NCBI GenBank assembly: GCA_947627815.1
Contig: CANQXN010000094.1
Coordinates: forward strand, 1 to 6,682
Direction: 5' to 3'
Length of the DNA stretch: 6,682 bases
Source of the DNA: an uncultured Clostridia bacterium
GTDB lineage: Bacteria; Bacillota; Clostridia; Oscillospirales; CAG-272
Of the stretch, positions 1 to 4,715 are shown piece by piece. The translations under genes were made by a program, and so were the position numbers. The first letter of the stretch is position 1, and each line of letters opens with the position of its first letter. The notes under the pieces are model-generated. The model worked only from the letters and a program-made list of their open reading frames with translations, made no database searches and was not told where the DNA came from.

Positions 1-599
1 CCCGCATCGAGCGAGGCGGCGCAGGGGCGGTAGCCTTGGGACGCAAGATCGGATAAGGTCGCGGCAAGATCAGGCGTGCGCAGGGTAGCAAGCCGAAAGA
101 TCGCCCCCATGGAGGCTCGGACGGTTTTGTGCGAATAGAGGTCGGCACAGCCTTCCGAAAGAATCAGCGTACCGCCGCCAAAGGCGCGCATCGTGCGCAT
201 GACGGTGCCGAGATTGCCGGGATCCTGAATTTCGCAGAGGCAGAAGAGCGGCGCCGGGGAAAGAGCCGCACGACTACTATATATTGTATCCCTTTTATGG
301 AGTTTGTCAAGATATTCCACCGCACAAAAAATGCCTTGCGGCGCTTTTTCGGAAGAAATCTTTTCATAAACGCTTTCGCTGACAAGATAAGCCGGCACCG
401 AAGCGGGCAGGGCGTCGAGGCAGGCGCGGTTATCCTCGGTGGCAAAGGCATAGGCGGGCAAAAGGCCGGCTTGTAGCATCTCTTCGAAGAGCTTGACGCC
501 TTCGACGGCGAAAAGCCGCTCCGCCTCCCGGGCGCTTTTGTCTTTCAGCTTAGCCATGCGCATGATCAGGGGATTGGCGCGGGATGTGATGATTTCCAT
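1..599 (-). CDS. SpoU/TrmH-family RNA 2'-O-methyltransferase (C-terminus beyond window)
   Basis: Partial gene. The start ATG is at 599-597, with a GGAG Shine-Dalgarno site just upstream; 199 codons are visible before the left edge. Residues about 30-40 read FAVEGVKLFEE, typical of the SpoU substrate-binding domain that precedes the knotted SPOUT methyltransferase fold, and SSEKAPQGIFCAV (about residues 82-94) is the usual end of that domain. The catalytic domain then shows motif 1, QDPGNLGTVMRT (about 122-133), and motif 2, VRASMGAIFRL (about 159-169). Motif 3 lies outside the window. Family members use S-adenosylmethionine to methylate a ribose 2'-OH in rRNA or tRNA. The site modified here cannot be told from the sequence. 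Related genes often follow infC-rpmI-rplT in Firmicutes. Here the gene is separated from rplT by a terminator and has its own promoter. The family call is secure; the exact substrate (RlmB-like, TsnR-like or other) is not. Confidence 0.9.
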   Translation of the reverse strand, partial: MEIITSRANPLIMRMAKLKDKSAREAERLFAVEGVKLFEEMLQAGLLPAYAFATEDNRACLDALPASVPAYLVSESVYEKISSEKAPQGIFCAVEYLDKLHKRDTIYSSRAALSPAPLFCLCEIQDPGNLGTVMRTMRAFGGGTLILSEGCADLYSHKTVRASMGAIFRLATLRTPDLAATLSDLASQGYRPCAASLDA

Positions 600-655
600 A
601 CCTGGCTCCTCTCTTTGGCTTTTGCCGACCGATTTTTTTCGATGATACGATTTGC

Positions 656-684
656 ATTTTACACCCATTGCCCCCTTCTGTCAA
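656..684 (-). promoter_or_regulatory. Sigma-A promoter of the RNA methyltransferase gene
   Basis: On the minus strand a perfect -35 box TTGACA (684-679) is followed by a 17-bp spacer and a -10 box TAAAAT (661-656). This predicts a start of transcription near 649, about 50 nt before the ATG at 599. An inverted repeat (CCCCTT/AAGGGG, 672-677 and 683-688) encloses the -35 box and could be a weak operator or chance. Confidence 0.8.
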
Positions 685-769
685 GGGGAAAAGAAAAAAT
701 CATCATCTATATTTATAAAATATATGTGGTCTTTTTTTAGCGTCGGCTGATTTTCGGCGGGATAGGGAC

Positions 770-801
770 AAAAAGAGCGCGGCGGGAAAATCCCGCCGCG
801 C
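770..801 (-). terminator. Intrinsic terminator of the infC-rpmI-rplT operon
   Basis: An 11-bp perfect stem, almost all G/C (777-787 paired with 791-801, loop of 3), is followed on the minus strand by TC and then five T (774-770). It begins 15 nt past the rplT stop codon, so it should end the ribosomal-protein transcript before the methyltransferase promoter. Confidence 0.9.
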
Positions 802-816
802 GTGACTATTTTGTTT

Positions 817-1173
817 TCAGCCCAGCGCCGCCTTGGCTTTTTCGCAAAGGGAAGCGAAAGCCGCCTTGTCGGACACGGCCAGTTCGGAAAGCATCTTGCG
901 ATTCAATTCGATGCCGGCTTTTTTCAGCCCGTTGATGAAACGGCTGTAGTTGATGCCGTTGACTTTGCACTGCGCGGAGATTCTCGTGATCCAGAGGGAA
1001 CGGAAATCTCTCTTTTTCATTTTGCGGCCGGCAAAGGCATAGTTGCCGCTCTTCATTACGGCTTCTTTGGCCATCTTAAAATGTTTGCTCTTAGCGCCCC
1101 AATAGCCTTTGGCTTCTTTGAGCATTTTATTTCTTCTCTTGCGCGTCATCATAGCGCCCTTAACTCTTGCCAT
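817..1173 (-). CDS. rplT: 50S ribosomal protein L20 (bL20)
   Basis: The product has 118 residues, the normal length for L20. It opens with MARVKGAMMTRKRRNKMLKEA and contains the conserved GYWGAKSKHF segment (about residues 23-32), KKRDFRSLWITRI (about 53-65) and NGINYSRFINGLKKAGIELNR (about 72-92, slightly divergent). L20 binds 23S rRNA early in large-subunit assembly. In Bacillus subtilis it also represses its own operon through the infC leader. The start is set by AAGGAG about 11 nt upstream of the ATG. It is the last gene of the operon, 39 nt after rpmI, and is followed by the terminator at 770-801. The gene appears intact. Confidence 0.98.
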   Translation of the reverse strand: MARVKGAMMTRKRRNKMLKEAKGYWGAKSKHFKMAKEAVMKSGNYAFAGRKMKKRDFRSLWITRISAQCKVNGINYSRFINGLKKAGIELNRKMLSELAVSDKAAFASLCEKAKAALG

Positions 1174-1212
1174 TGTATTTTACTCCTTTTCTTACTTTCT
1201 CGTTGAATTGAC

Positions 1213-1410
1213 TCAGAATTTCTGAATGAGCGTCTTGACAGCGGGCGTCATGGCTTTGTCAAGGTAAGCGCCGGAACGGAGATGTCTCTTGCGTTTGGCC
1301 GTCTTCAGACCGAGTTTGTGGCGGTGATGCGAGTGATTCATTTTCACAAGACCGCTTTTGGTCAGCGTAAATCTTTTAGCCGAAGCTCTATGCGTTTTAA
1401 CTTTTCCCAT
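1213..1410 (-). CDS. rpmI: 50S ribosomal protein L35 (bL35)
   Basis: The product has 65 residues, the usual length of L35. It is strongly basic. The N-terminus MGKVKTHRASAKRF corresponds to the family signature that is more often MPKMKTHRGAAKRF, and the central HHRHKLGLKTAKRKRHLR stretch (about residues 28-45) is typical. It is a structural protein of the large ribosomal subunit. An AAAGGAG ribosome-binding site lies about 11 nt before the ATG. The gene is 33 nt downstream of infC and 39 nt upstream of rplT, the classic infC-rpmI-rplT order, so all three are probably one transcript. Confidence 0.97.
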   Translation of the reverse strand: MGKVKTHRASAKRFTLTKSGLVKMNHSHHRHKLGLKTAKRKRHLRSGAYLDKAMTPAVKTLIQKF

Positions 1411-1443
1411 GATTTAAAGACTCCTTTCGATCTATCGGGGGAT

Positions 1444-2052
1444 TTATGATTTATCAGTATCAGGGGCGGGGGTGGGAGCGGTCGTCTTGGTCTGCGTGGG
1501 TTTGACCGGGGAGATCATCACGGAGAGCGAATGTCCCTCCATGACAGGTGCCTTGTCCGCGCTGCCGAGATCGGCAACGGCGGCAAGGAAACGATCCATC
1601 AGCTGGCGTCCCACTTCCTGCCGTGTCATCTGACGGCCGCGGAACATGATCAGCACCTTGACCTTGTTGCCGGCGGTCAAAAACCGACGGGCGTTATTGG
1701 CTTTGGTGTTGAAGTCGTTGATGTCGATTTGACACTTCAGCTGAATTTCTTTGACCTCGACGCGGGTTTGATTTTTCTTTTGCTCTTTTTTCTTTTTCTC
1801 GCGATCAAAACGGAATTTCCCGTAATCCAGAATCTTGCATACCGGCGGTTTGGCCTGCGGAGACATGAGTACCAGATCCAACCCTTTGTCATAGGCGCTC
1901 TCGAGCGCGTTGCGCAGGGTCATAAGACCCATCTGTTCGCCGTTGGGACCAATGACGAGAACCTGAGAGCGTTCGTTTCGCTCGGCGGACAGAATCTCTT
2001 CGTTGACCAAATGTTCCTTTTCTTTCCGGACAACATTATTATTGAATGCGAT
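1444..2052 (-). CDS. infC: Translation initiation factor IF-3, probable AUC start
   Basis: IF-3 binds the 30S subunit, keeps it apart from 50S and checks start-codon choice. The N-terminal domain begins at EHLVNEEI (residues 13-20 with the start used here). The signature KILDYGKFRFDREK lies at residues 73-86, followed by a lysine-rich linker (about 87-94). The C-terminal domain contains VKEIQLKCQIDINDF (100-114) and VLIMFRGRQMTRQE (133-146). No ATG, GTG or TTG lies in frame near the beginning of the homologous region except an internal TTG (Leu14). A strong GGAGG (2066-2062) sits 9 nt before an in-frame ATC at 2052-2050, which I take as the start. This gives 202 residues, longer than the usual 170-180 because of a Pro/Thr-rich tail (about residues 181-202). 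The open frame continues upstream to 2232, but that part runs across the promoter and leader and is not protein-like. Identity is certain; the start codon is an inference. Confidence 0.95.
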   Translation of the reverse strand: MAFNNNVVRKEKEHLVNEEILSAERNERSQVLVIGPNGEQMGLMTLRNALESAYDKGLDLVLMSPQAKPPVCKILDYGKFRFDREKKKKEQKKNQTRVEVKEIQLKCQIDINDFNTKANNARRFLTAGNKVKVLIMFRGRQMTRQEVGRQLMDRFLAAVADLGSADKAPVMEGHSLSVMISPVKPTQTKTTAPTPAPDTDKS

Positions 2053-2066
2053 AGTAAAGCACCTCC
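2050..2066 (-). promoter_or_regulatory. infC ribosome-binding site with AUC start codon
   Basis: GGAGG at 2066-2062 on the minus strand is followed by 9 nt and then ATC at 2052-2050, in frame with IF-3. An ATG at 2040-2038 is in another frame and opens a meaningless peptide. Rare AUU/AUC/AUA starts are well known for infC, where IF-3 discriminates against its own start codon and so limits its own synthesis. Confidence 0.7.
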
Positions 2067-2214
2067 GATGAAAATAAAAAATGTGCGGGAACAACGCTCT
2101 CCGCACAGAAACCCCAAGGATAGTCCAGCCGTAGGACAGCCCGGGGAAAAACCTTGATAAACCGAACAGGCGAAAACCCGGCGGTGAGAACGGAGGCGTT
2201 CTTCTTCTTTGACG
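2053..2214 (-). promoter_or_regulatory. Structured infC leader, candidate L20-responsive attenuator
   Basis: The predicted transcript has about 160 untranslated nucleotides before infC. Three local hairpins can be read in RNA order. The first is AGAACG-CCTC-CGTTCT (2202-2187). The second is an imperfect two-part stem, in which CCCC/GGGG (2112-2115 with 2143-2146) closes GTCC/GGAC (2123-2126 with 2134-2137). The third is the terminator-like hairpin at 2082-2107. In Bacillus subtilis the infC operon is controlled by L20 binding to a leader that causes premature termination. The layout here fits that scheme, but I could not match the L20-binding fold itself. A segment at 2188-2181 can pair 7 of 8 bases with the ascending arm of the terminator (2104-2097), a possible antiterminator. 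Confidence 0.6.
2071..2107 (-). terminator. Terminator-like attenuator hairpin before infC
   Basis: The minus-strand RNA forms a 7-bp stem (UGUGCGG, 2107-2101, with CCGCACA, 2088-2082) around a 12-nt loop. It is followed at once by a U-rich run (2081-2072, ten T/A with one interruption). It lies about 5 nt before the infC Shine-Dalgarno site, inside the leader rather than at a gene end, which is the arrangement of a transcription attenuator. Confidence 0.7.
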
Positions 2215-2220
2215 CTGGGT

Positions 2221-2278
2221 ATTGTACCACATTTTTCAAGCTTTGTCAAGCCCTTTTTTCTTTTTTTCTTTCTTTTTT
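2221..2278 (-). promoter_or_regulatory. Strong sigma-A promoter of the infC operon with UP-like A-tracts
   Basis: A consensus -35 TTGACA (2249-2244), a 17-bp spacer and -10 TACAAT (2226-2221) lie on the minus strand, predicting a start near 2214. Directly upstream of the -35 box, 2278-2254 is almost pure A on the minus strand in three blocks of 6-7 A separated by single G or GAAAG. This resembles an UP element or bent DNA, as expected for a highly expressed ribosomal-protein operon. Confidence 0.88.
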
Positions 2279-2352
2279 CGGCAGACGGCTTTTTGAGTGC
2301 GATTCTGACGGGAAAAGCGGCAAAATGGCTCGCGTCCTTTGTCTGAAAGCGG

Positions 2353-2381
2353 TTGATTTTTGGCAAAAAAAGGTGTATAAT
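2353..2381 (+). promoter_or_regulatory. Sigma-A promoter of the stalk-domain/carboxypeptidase pair
   Basis: TTGATT (2353-2358), a 17-bp spacer and a perfect TATAAT (2376-2381) lie about 80 nt before the ATG at 2462. The promoter is divergent from the infC promoter; the -35 boxes are about 100 bp apart. Confidence 0.75.
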
Positions 2382-2461
2382 AAGCCATCCCGGCAGCGCC
2401 ATTCGGCGAGCCGTGAGAAAAAGCGTCAAAAGAGTTGCGATTCAAGAGGGGGAAAGAGTGT

Positions 2462-3049
2462 ATGCCGCGCCGTTTTTACGCTAGACTGACCCGTGCCGGT
2501 AAAATTGTGCTTTGGATTTTTTCTACCGGTATGATTTTCCTGGTTTTGTTTCTTTTGCTGATGGGTATTTTTCACGCCGTAACGGGAACAAAGAATGAGG
2601 GGAGCATCAATTACCGCTTCGGCACCGGTTCCAAGTCGGACAAAACGATCAAAGCGGATCGCGCGCTTTACTGTCCCGACGGCGTGTTTTATTTCGATTT
2701 TACAAGGCTTGCCAAAGCCTGCTCGTTTACCGTTGCCGGTGACGAGACTCGAGAACGCTATCTTTTCATCGCCTCGGACGGGCAACAGGACAGTGTTACC
2801 TTTTTCCCCGGCTCTTGCCGCTTGGATGTCAACGGCACCTTTGTGTACTTGTCCGCGCCGGTGAGAAAAATTGACGGCGTCCTCTATGTCCCGTGCGAAT
2901 TTATCGAGCGCTGTATGCACGGCGTCACGGCGGAAACCGATCGCGACATGATCCGCGTGACCTATGATCTTGCTTCTTTGGCGCTGACCCCCGACATGCG
3001 GCCGATCCCGCCGATCGGTCTTGACGGCGGGGAAGAGAGTAGTTCATAA
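2462..3049 (+). CDS. Membrane-anchored protein with stalk-like domain (copper amine oxidase N-terminal type)
   Basis: The product has 195 residues. A basic N-terminus (MPRRFYARLTRAGK) leads into one hydrophobic segment at about residues 15-38, best read as a membrane anchor with the rest outside the cell. Residues about 65-168 look like the beta-rich stalk domain often annotated as 'copper amine oxidase N-terminal': a strand with LDVNGTFVYLSAPVRKIDGVLYVPCEFIERCMHGVTAE (split: LDVNGTFVYLSAP then DGVLYVPCEFIERC) matches the pattern nGk.v.l..p....G..yVP...ia. The domain name is historical and implies no copper or amine oxidase chemistry. Start: I chose the ATG at 2462, behind AGGGGG (2447-2452); a TTG at 2435 in the same frame lacks a suitable site. 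The tail (about 171-195) is Pro/Gly/Ser-rich. The carboxypeptidase gene follows 52 nt later in the same direction, so a joint role in the cell envelope is likely. The exact function is unknown. Confidence 0.78.
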   Translation: MPRRFYARLTRAGKIVLWIFSTGMIFLVLFLLLMGIFHAVTGTKNEGSINYRFGTGSKSDKTIKADRALYCPDGVFYFDFTRLAKACSFTVAGDETRERYLFIASDGQQDSVTFFPGSCRLDVNGTFVYLSAPVRKIDGVLYVPCEFIERCMHGVTAETDRDMIRVTYDLASLALTPDMRPIPPIGLDGGEESSS

Positions 3050-3101
3050 TAACGGTGTTATTCTGAAACAAAAAAATCAACGATGACAGGGAGGGCAGGC
3101 C

Positions 3102-3950
3102 ATGCACGGCAAAAAAGAAAAAACAGCCAGAGGCATCTGCGCGATTTTGGCGGTTCTGATAGTTGCGGCGTTGGGCGTACTCGTGACCGTTCTTGTGCGG
3201 CGCGCGGAACCGGCGGCATCCACCGCGCCTTCTCTGTCAGATTCCGGAGAGAGCCAGACGCTCCCCGAGGAGGAAACGCCGGCCATGATGAACTATCATA
3301 TCGATATCCGGCCCTATCTTGACGCCATCATGACGACCGACCCCGCGTTTCTGGTTTTGGTCAACCCCGCCCATTCTTACGGGGACACCGTGCCTTCCGA
3401 CCTCGTCTGGGCAGACGAAACGACGGTCTATTCATTCGGCCGCTATCAGATCGAGAAAACGGCGCTTGAGGCGCTCACCGCCCTGTGTCTTGAGGCGGAG
3501 AGCGACGGGGTGCGCGGCATCGATATCACCAGCGCCTATCGCTCGTTTGATAAGCAGAACGCGCTCTTTGAAACCTATTGCGACCGGGAAATACGGGAAA
3601 ATCCCGCCCTGACCCGCAAGCAGGCGGAAGCCTTAGTGGAGCGTTATTCCTGCCGCCCCGGCCGATCGGAACATCAGACCGGCCTTGCTGTGGATCTGTG
3701 GGATAAAAACGACACTTCCACGCGGTTGGAAGAGAGCTTTGCCGACACCGAAGCGGGGCTGTGGCTGGCCGAAAACGCGGCGCGGTTCGGCTTTGTGCTT
3801 CGCTTTCCGAAGGAGAAAAGCGATGTGACGGGCATTGATTTTGAGCCATGGCATTTCCGCTTTGTCGGCTATGAAGCGGCCATGGCCATGAAAGAAAAGG
3901 GAATGTGTCTGGAAGAATATATCGACTATATTGCAAAGCAAAACAGTTGA
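3102..3950 (+). CDS. Membrane-anchored D-alanyl-D-alanine carboxypeptidase, VanY/LAS family (peptidase M15B)
   Basis: The product has 282 residues. A short basic N-terminus is followed by a hydrophobic segment (about residues 11-32) that acts as membrane anchor or uncleaved signal, then an Ala/Ser/Pro/Glu-rich linker (about 33-60). The catalytic domain has the family landmarks in order: SAYRS (144-148), SEHQTGLAVD (189-198) with zinc ligands His191 and Asp198, and EPWH (248-251) with the probable catalytic Glu248 and third zinc ligand His251. All key residues are present, so it should be active. LAS enzymes cut the terminal D-Ala from peptidoglycan stem peptides; in vancomycin resistance VanY removes the D-Ala target, but most chromosomal homologues serve ordinary wall remodelling. 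No vanA/vanH/vanX or two-component genes are seen here, so a resistance role is not suggested. AGGGAGGG (3088-3095) precedes the ATG by 6-7 nt. It is probably co-transcribed with the upstream stalk-domain gene. Confidence 0.92.
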   Translation: MHGKKEKTARGICAILAVLIVAALGVLVTVLVRRAEPAASTAPSLSDSGESQTLPEEETPAMMNYHIDIRPYLDAIMTTDPAFLVLVNPAHSYGDTVPSDLVWADETTVYSFGRYQIEKTALEALTALCLEAESDGVRGIDITSAYRSFDKQNALFETYCDREIRENPALTRKQAEALVERYSCRPGRSEHQTGLAVDLWDKNDTSTRLEESFADTEAGLWLAENAARFGFVLRFPKEKSDVTGIDFEPWHFRFVGYEAAMAMKEKGMCLEEYIDYIAKQNS

Positions 3951-4122
3951 ATATGCCACTCATTTTTCCTTCTGTCGGACAAAGGGGAGGCGTAACGAGC
4001 GGAAACGGGAAATGAGGTCGGTTCAGCCGACGCTGTCTTGTGACCGTCTGCATGACCGTCATTTTGACGGGTTGCCGTAAATTCCGACAAATTTGTTCCC
4101 CATATTTTGGCGATTCTGCCTA
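3951..4122. other. Intergenic gap between carboxypeptidase and tRNA-Glu
   Basis: No convincing gene. Two small stems occur: GTCGGT/GCCGAC near 4018-4032 and CCGTCA-TTT-TGACGG (4056-4070), plus the short palindrome ACAAATTTGT (4087-4096). Neither stem is followed by a T-run, so the terminator for the upstream pair is not obvious. Confidence 0.5.
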
Positions 4123-4151
4123 TTGCGTTTTTGCGCTTGTAATGATATAAT
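4123..4151 (+). promoter_or_regulatory. tRNA-Glu promoter
   Basis: TTGCGT (4123-4128), a 17-bp spacer and a perfect TATAAT (4146-4151) end 12 bp before the first base of the tRNA, so transcription would start only a few bases upstream of the mature 5' end. Confidence 0.75.
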
Positions 4152-4163
4152 AATCCAGCATCC

Positions 4164-4238
4164 GGCCCGTTGGTCAAGAGGCTAAGACATCGCCCTCTCA
4201 CGGCGAAAACATGGGTTCGATTCCCGTACGGGTCACCA
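4164..4238 (+). tRNA. tRNA-Glu (anticodon CTC), CCA encoded
   Basis: A 75-nt cloverleaf. The acceptor stem GGCCCGT (4164-4170) pairs with ACGGGTC (4228-4234) with one G-U, then discriminator A and encoded CCA (4236-4238). The anticodon stem TCGCC/GGCGA encloses loop CTCTCAC, giving anticodon CTC, which reads GAG. The T-arm is ATGGG-TTCGATT-CCCGT. The D-arm and overall sequence match bacterial tRNA-Glu. The gene stands alone with its own promoter and terminator. Its 3' half resembles pieces of the repeats that follow. Confidence 0.97.
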
Positions 4239-4278
4239 AAATAAAACAGGGGTACCACAGGTACCCCTGTTTTATTTT
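4238..4278 (+). terminator. tRNA-Glu terminator (19-bp perfect inverted repeat)
   Basis: Perfect arms at 4238-4256 and 4260-4278 with a 3-nt loop, with a GC-rich core (CAGGGGTACC) and outer A/T tails (AAAATAAAA / TTTTATTTT). The A-tail on one side and T-tail on the other make it potentially active in both directions. It starts at the last A of the encoded CCA. Confidence 0.93.
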
Positions 4279-4300
4279 GCCAACCCCACGAATCTGAACC

Positions 4301-4349
4301 CAGTATTTGAAAACCAGCGGCCCTACGAGCCGCTGGTTTTCAAATACTG
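4301..4349. repeat. 21-bp perfect hairpin heading the repeat array
   Basis: Arms 4301-4321 and 4329-4349 are perfectly complementary around a 7-nt loop. The right arm is the beginning of the first 138-bp unit, so the left arm is an inverted copy of the unit start. Just outside the left arm, 4282-4301 read on the minus strand gives GGGTTCAGATTCGTGGGG, a T-arm-like motif in inverted orientation. Confidence 0.9.
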
Positions 4350-4464
4350 CATCTGGCGTTTGTCTAACAATCGTTTCTCGCTCCATGTTCGCGCCGGATG
4401 GGGGGTCAGATTCCCGTACGGGCAATGAAGTCTCGTGCGGACGATGCTTTACCAGCGGCTCGCA
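4327..4464. repeat. Tandem repeat unit A (138 bp)
   Basis: First of two head-to-tail units of exactly 138 bp. It begins at GAGCCGCTGG and ends at the loop of the next hairpin. By hand comparison it differs from unit B at about 15 positions, mostly transitions, roughly 89% identity. Inside it GATTCCCGTACGGG (4409-4422) is identical to 14 bases of the tRNA-Glu 3' part (4219-4232). An open frame crosses it, but unit B has a stop in that frame, so it is probably non-coding. Confidence 0.9.
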
Positions 4465-4475
4465 GAGCCGCTGGT
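4451..4475. repeat. Hairpin at the A/B unit junction
   Basis: ACCAGCGGCTC (4451-4461) pairs with GAGCCGCTGGT (4465-4475) around loop GCA, an 11-bp perfect stem ending in a short T-run (4475-4478). It could act as a weak terminator or simply be the repeat boundary. Confidence 0.85.
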
Positions 4476-4602
4476 TTTCAAATATTGCACCCGGCGTTTA
4501 ACTAACAATCGTCTCTCGCCCTATGTCTGCGTCGGATGGGGGTTCGGATTCCCGTATGGGCAATGAAGTCTCGTGCGGACGATGCTTTAACAGCGGCTCG
4601 CA
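4465..4602. repeat. Tandem repeat unit B (138 bp)
   Basis: Second unit, directly abutting unit A. Its T-arm-like motif GGGGGTTCGGATTCCC (4538-4553) is closer to a real T-arm than that of unit A; GATTCCCGTATGGG (4547-4560) has one mismatch to the tRNA. A third unit starts at 4603 but stops after about 9-11 bases. Confidence 0.9.
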
Positions 4603-4613
4603 GAGCCGCTGTT
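4589..4613. repeat. Terminal hairpin of the repeat array
   Basis: AACAGCGGCTC (4589-4599) pairs with GAGCCGCTGTT (4603-4613) around loop GCA, followed by TTAAA. Compared with the hairpin at 4451-4475, one C-G pair is replaced by A-T on both sides, so pairing is kept. Confidence 0.85.
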
Positions 4614-4664
4614 TTAAATCCTATCTCCAAATCAAAGTTTTTCTGTCTTTTTTTATTTTACTAC

Positions 4665-4695
4665 TTGACATTGACGCTGCGTCAAGTGGTATGAT
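4665..4695 (+). promoter_or_regulatory. MerR-type promoter and operator
   Basis: TTGACA (4665-4670) and TATGAT (4690-4695) are separated by 19 bp, the long spacer typical of promoters that MerR-family activators untwist. The spacer holds a perfect 15-bp palindrome, TTGACGC-T-GCGTCAA (4671-4685), the expected operator position. A second overlapping dyad, ACTTGAC (4663-4669)/GTCAAGT (4681-4687), is also present. It lies about 20 bp before the MerR-like start, so autoregulation was probably its role. Confidence 0.85.
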
Positions 4696-4715
4696 ACAAT
4701 ACAGGGGGTGAGGGG

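Noticed and set aside
1531..2157. 208-codon open frame on the plus strand opposite infC
   Set aside because: It is the antisense shadow of infC. The minus-strand product is unmistakably IF-3 and this frame has no recognisable domain.
2053..2232. 60-codon N-terminal extension of infC to an upstream ATG
   Set aside because: The extension spans the -10 box, the transcription start and the structured leader. Its sequence is not like IF-3, and no ribosome-binding site precedes the ATG at 2232.
3102..3950. Vancomycin-resistance cluster
   Set aside because: The carboxypeptidase is VanY-like, but no vanH/A/X ligase genes or VanRS regulators are nearby. Chromosomal homologues with ordinary wall roles are common.
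4012..4077. 22-codon open frame between carboxypeptidase and tRNA
   Set aside because: It is very short, has no proper ribosome-binding site and overlaps hairpins; no support beyond an ATG and a stop.
3926..4425. Minus-strand open frames across tRNA-Glu and the repeats (peptides such as GNRTH and RTGIEP)
   Set aside because: These peptides come from reading the tRNA and T-arm-like motifs backwards. Such frames recur as false proteins near tRNA genes.
4327..4602. CRISPR array
   Set aside because: Units are long, with no short conserved repeat alternating with unique spacers. The two units are similar over their whole length, and no cas genes are present.
4307..4711. Plus-strand open frames through the two 138-bp units (DGGSDSRTGNEVSCGRCF repeated)
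   Set aside because: The 138-bp period keeps the frame by being 46 codons long, but unit B contains a stop where unit A is open. There is no ribosome-binding site, and the differences show no coding pattern.
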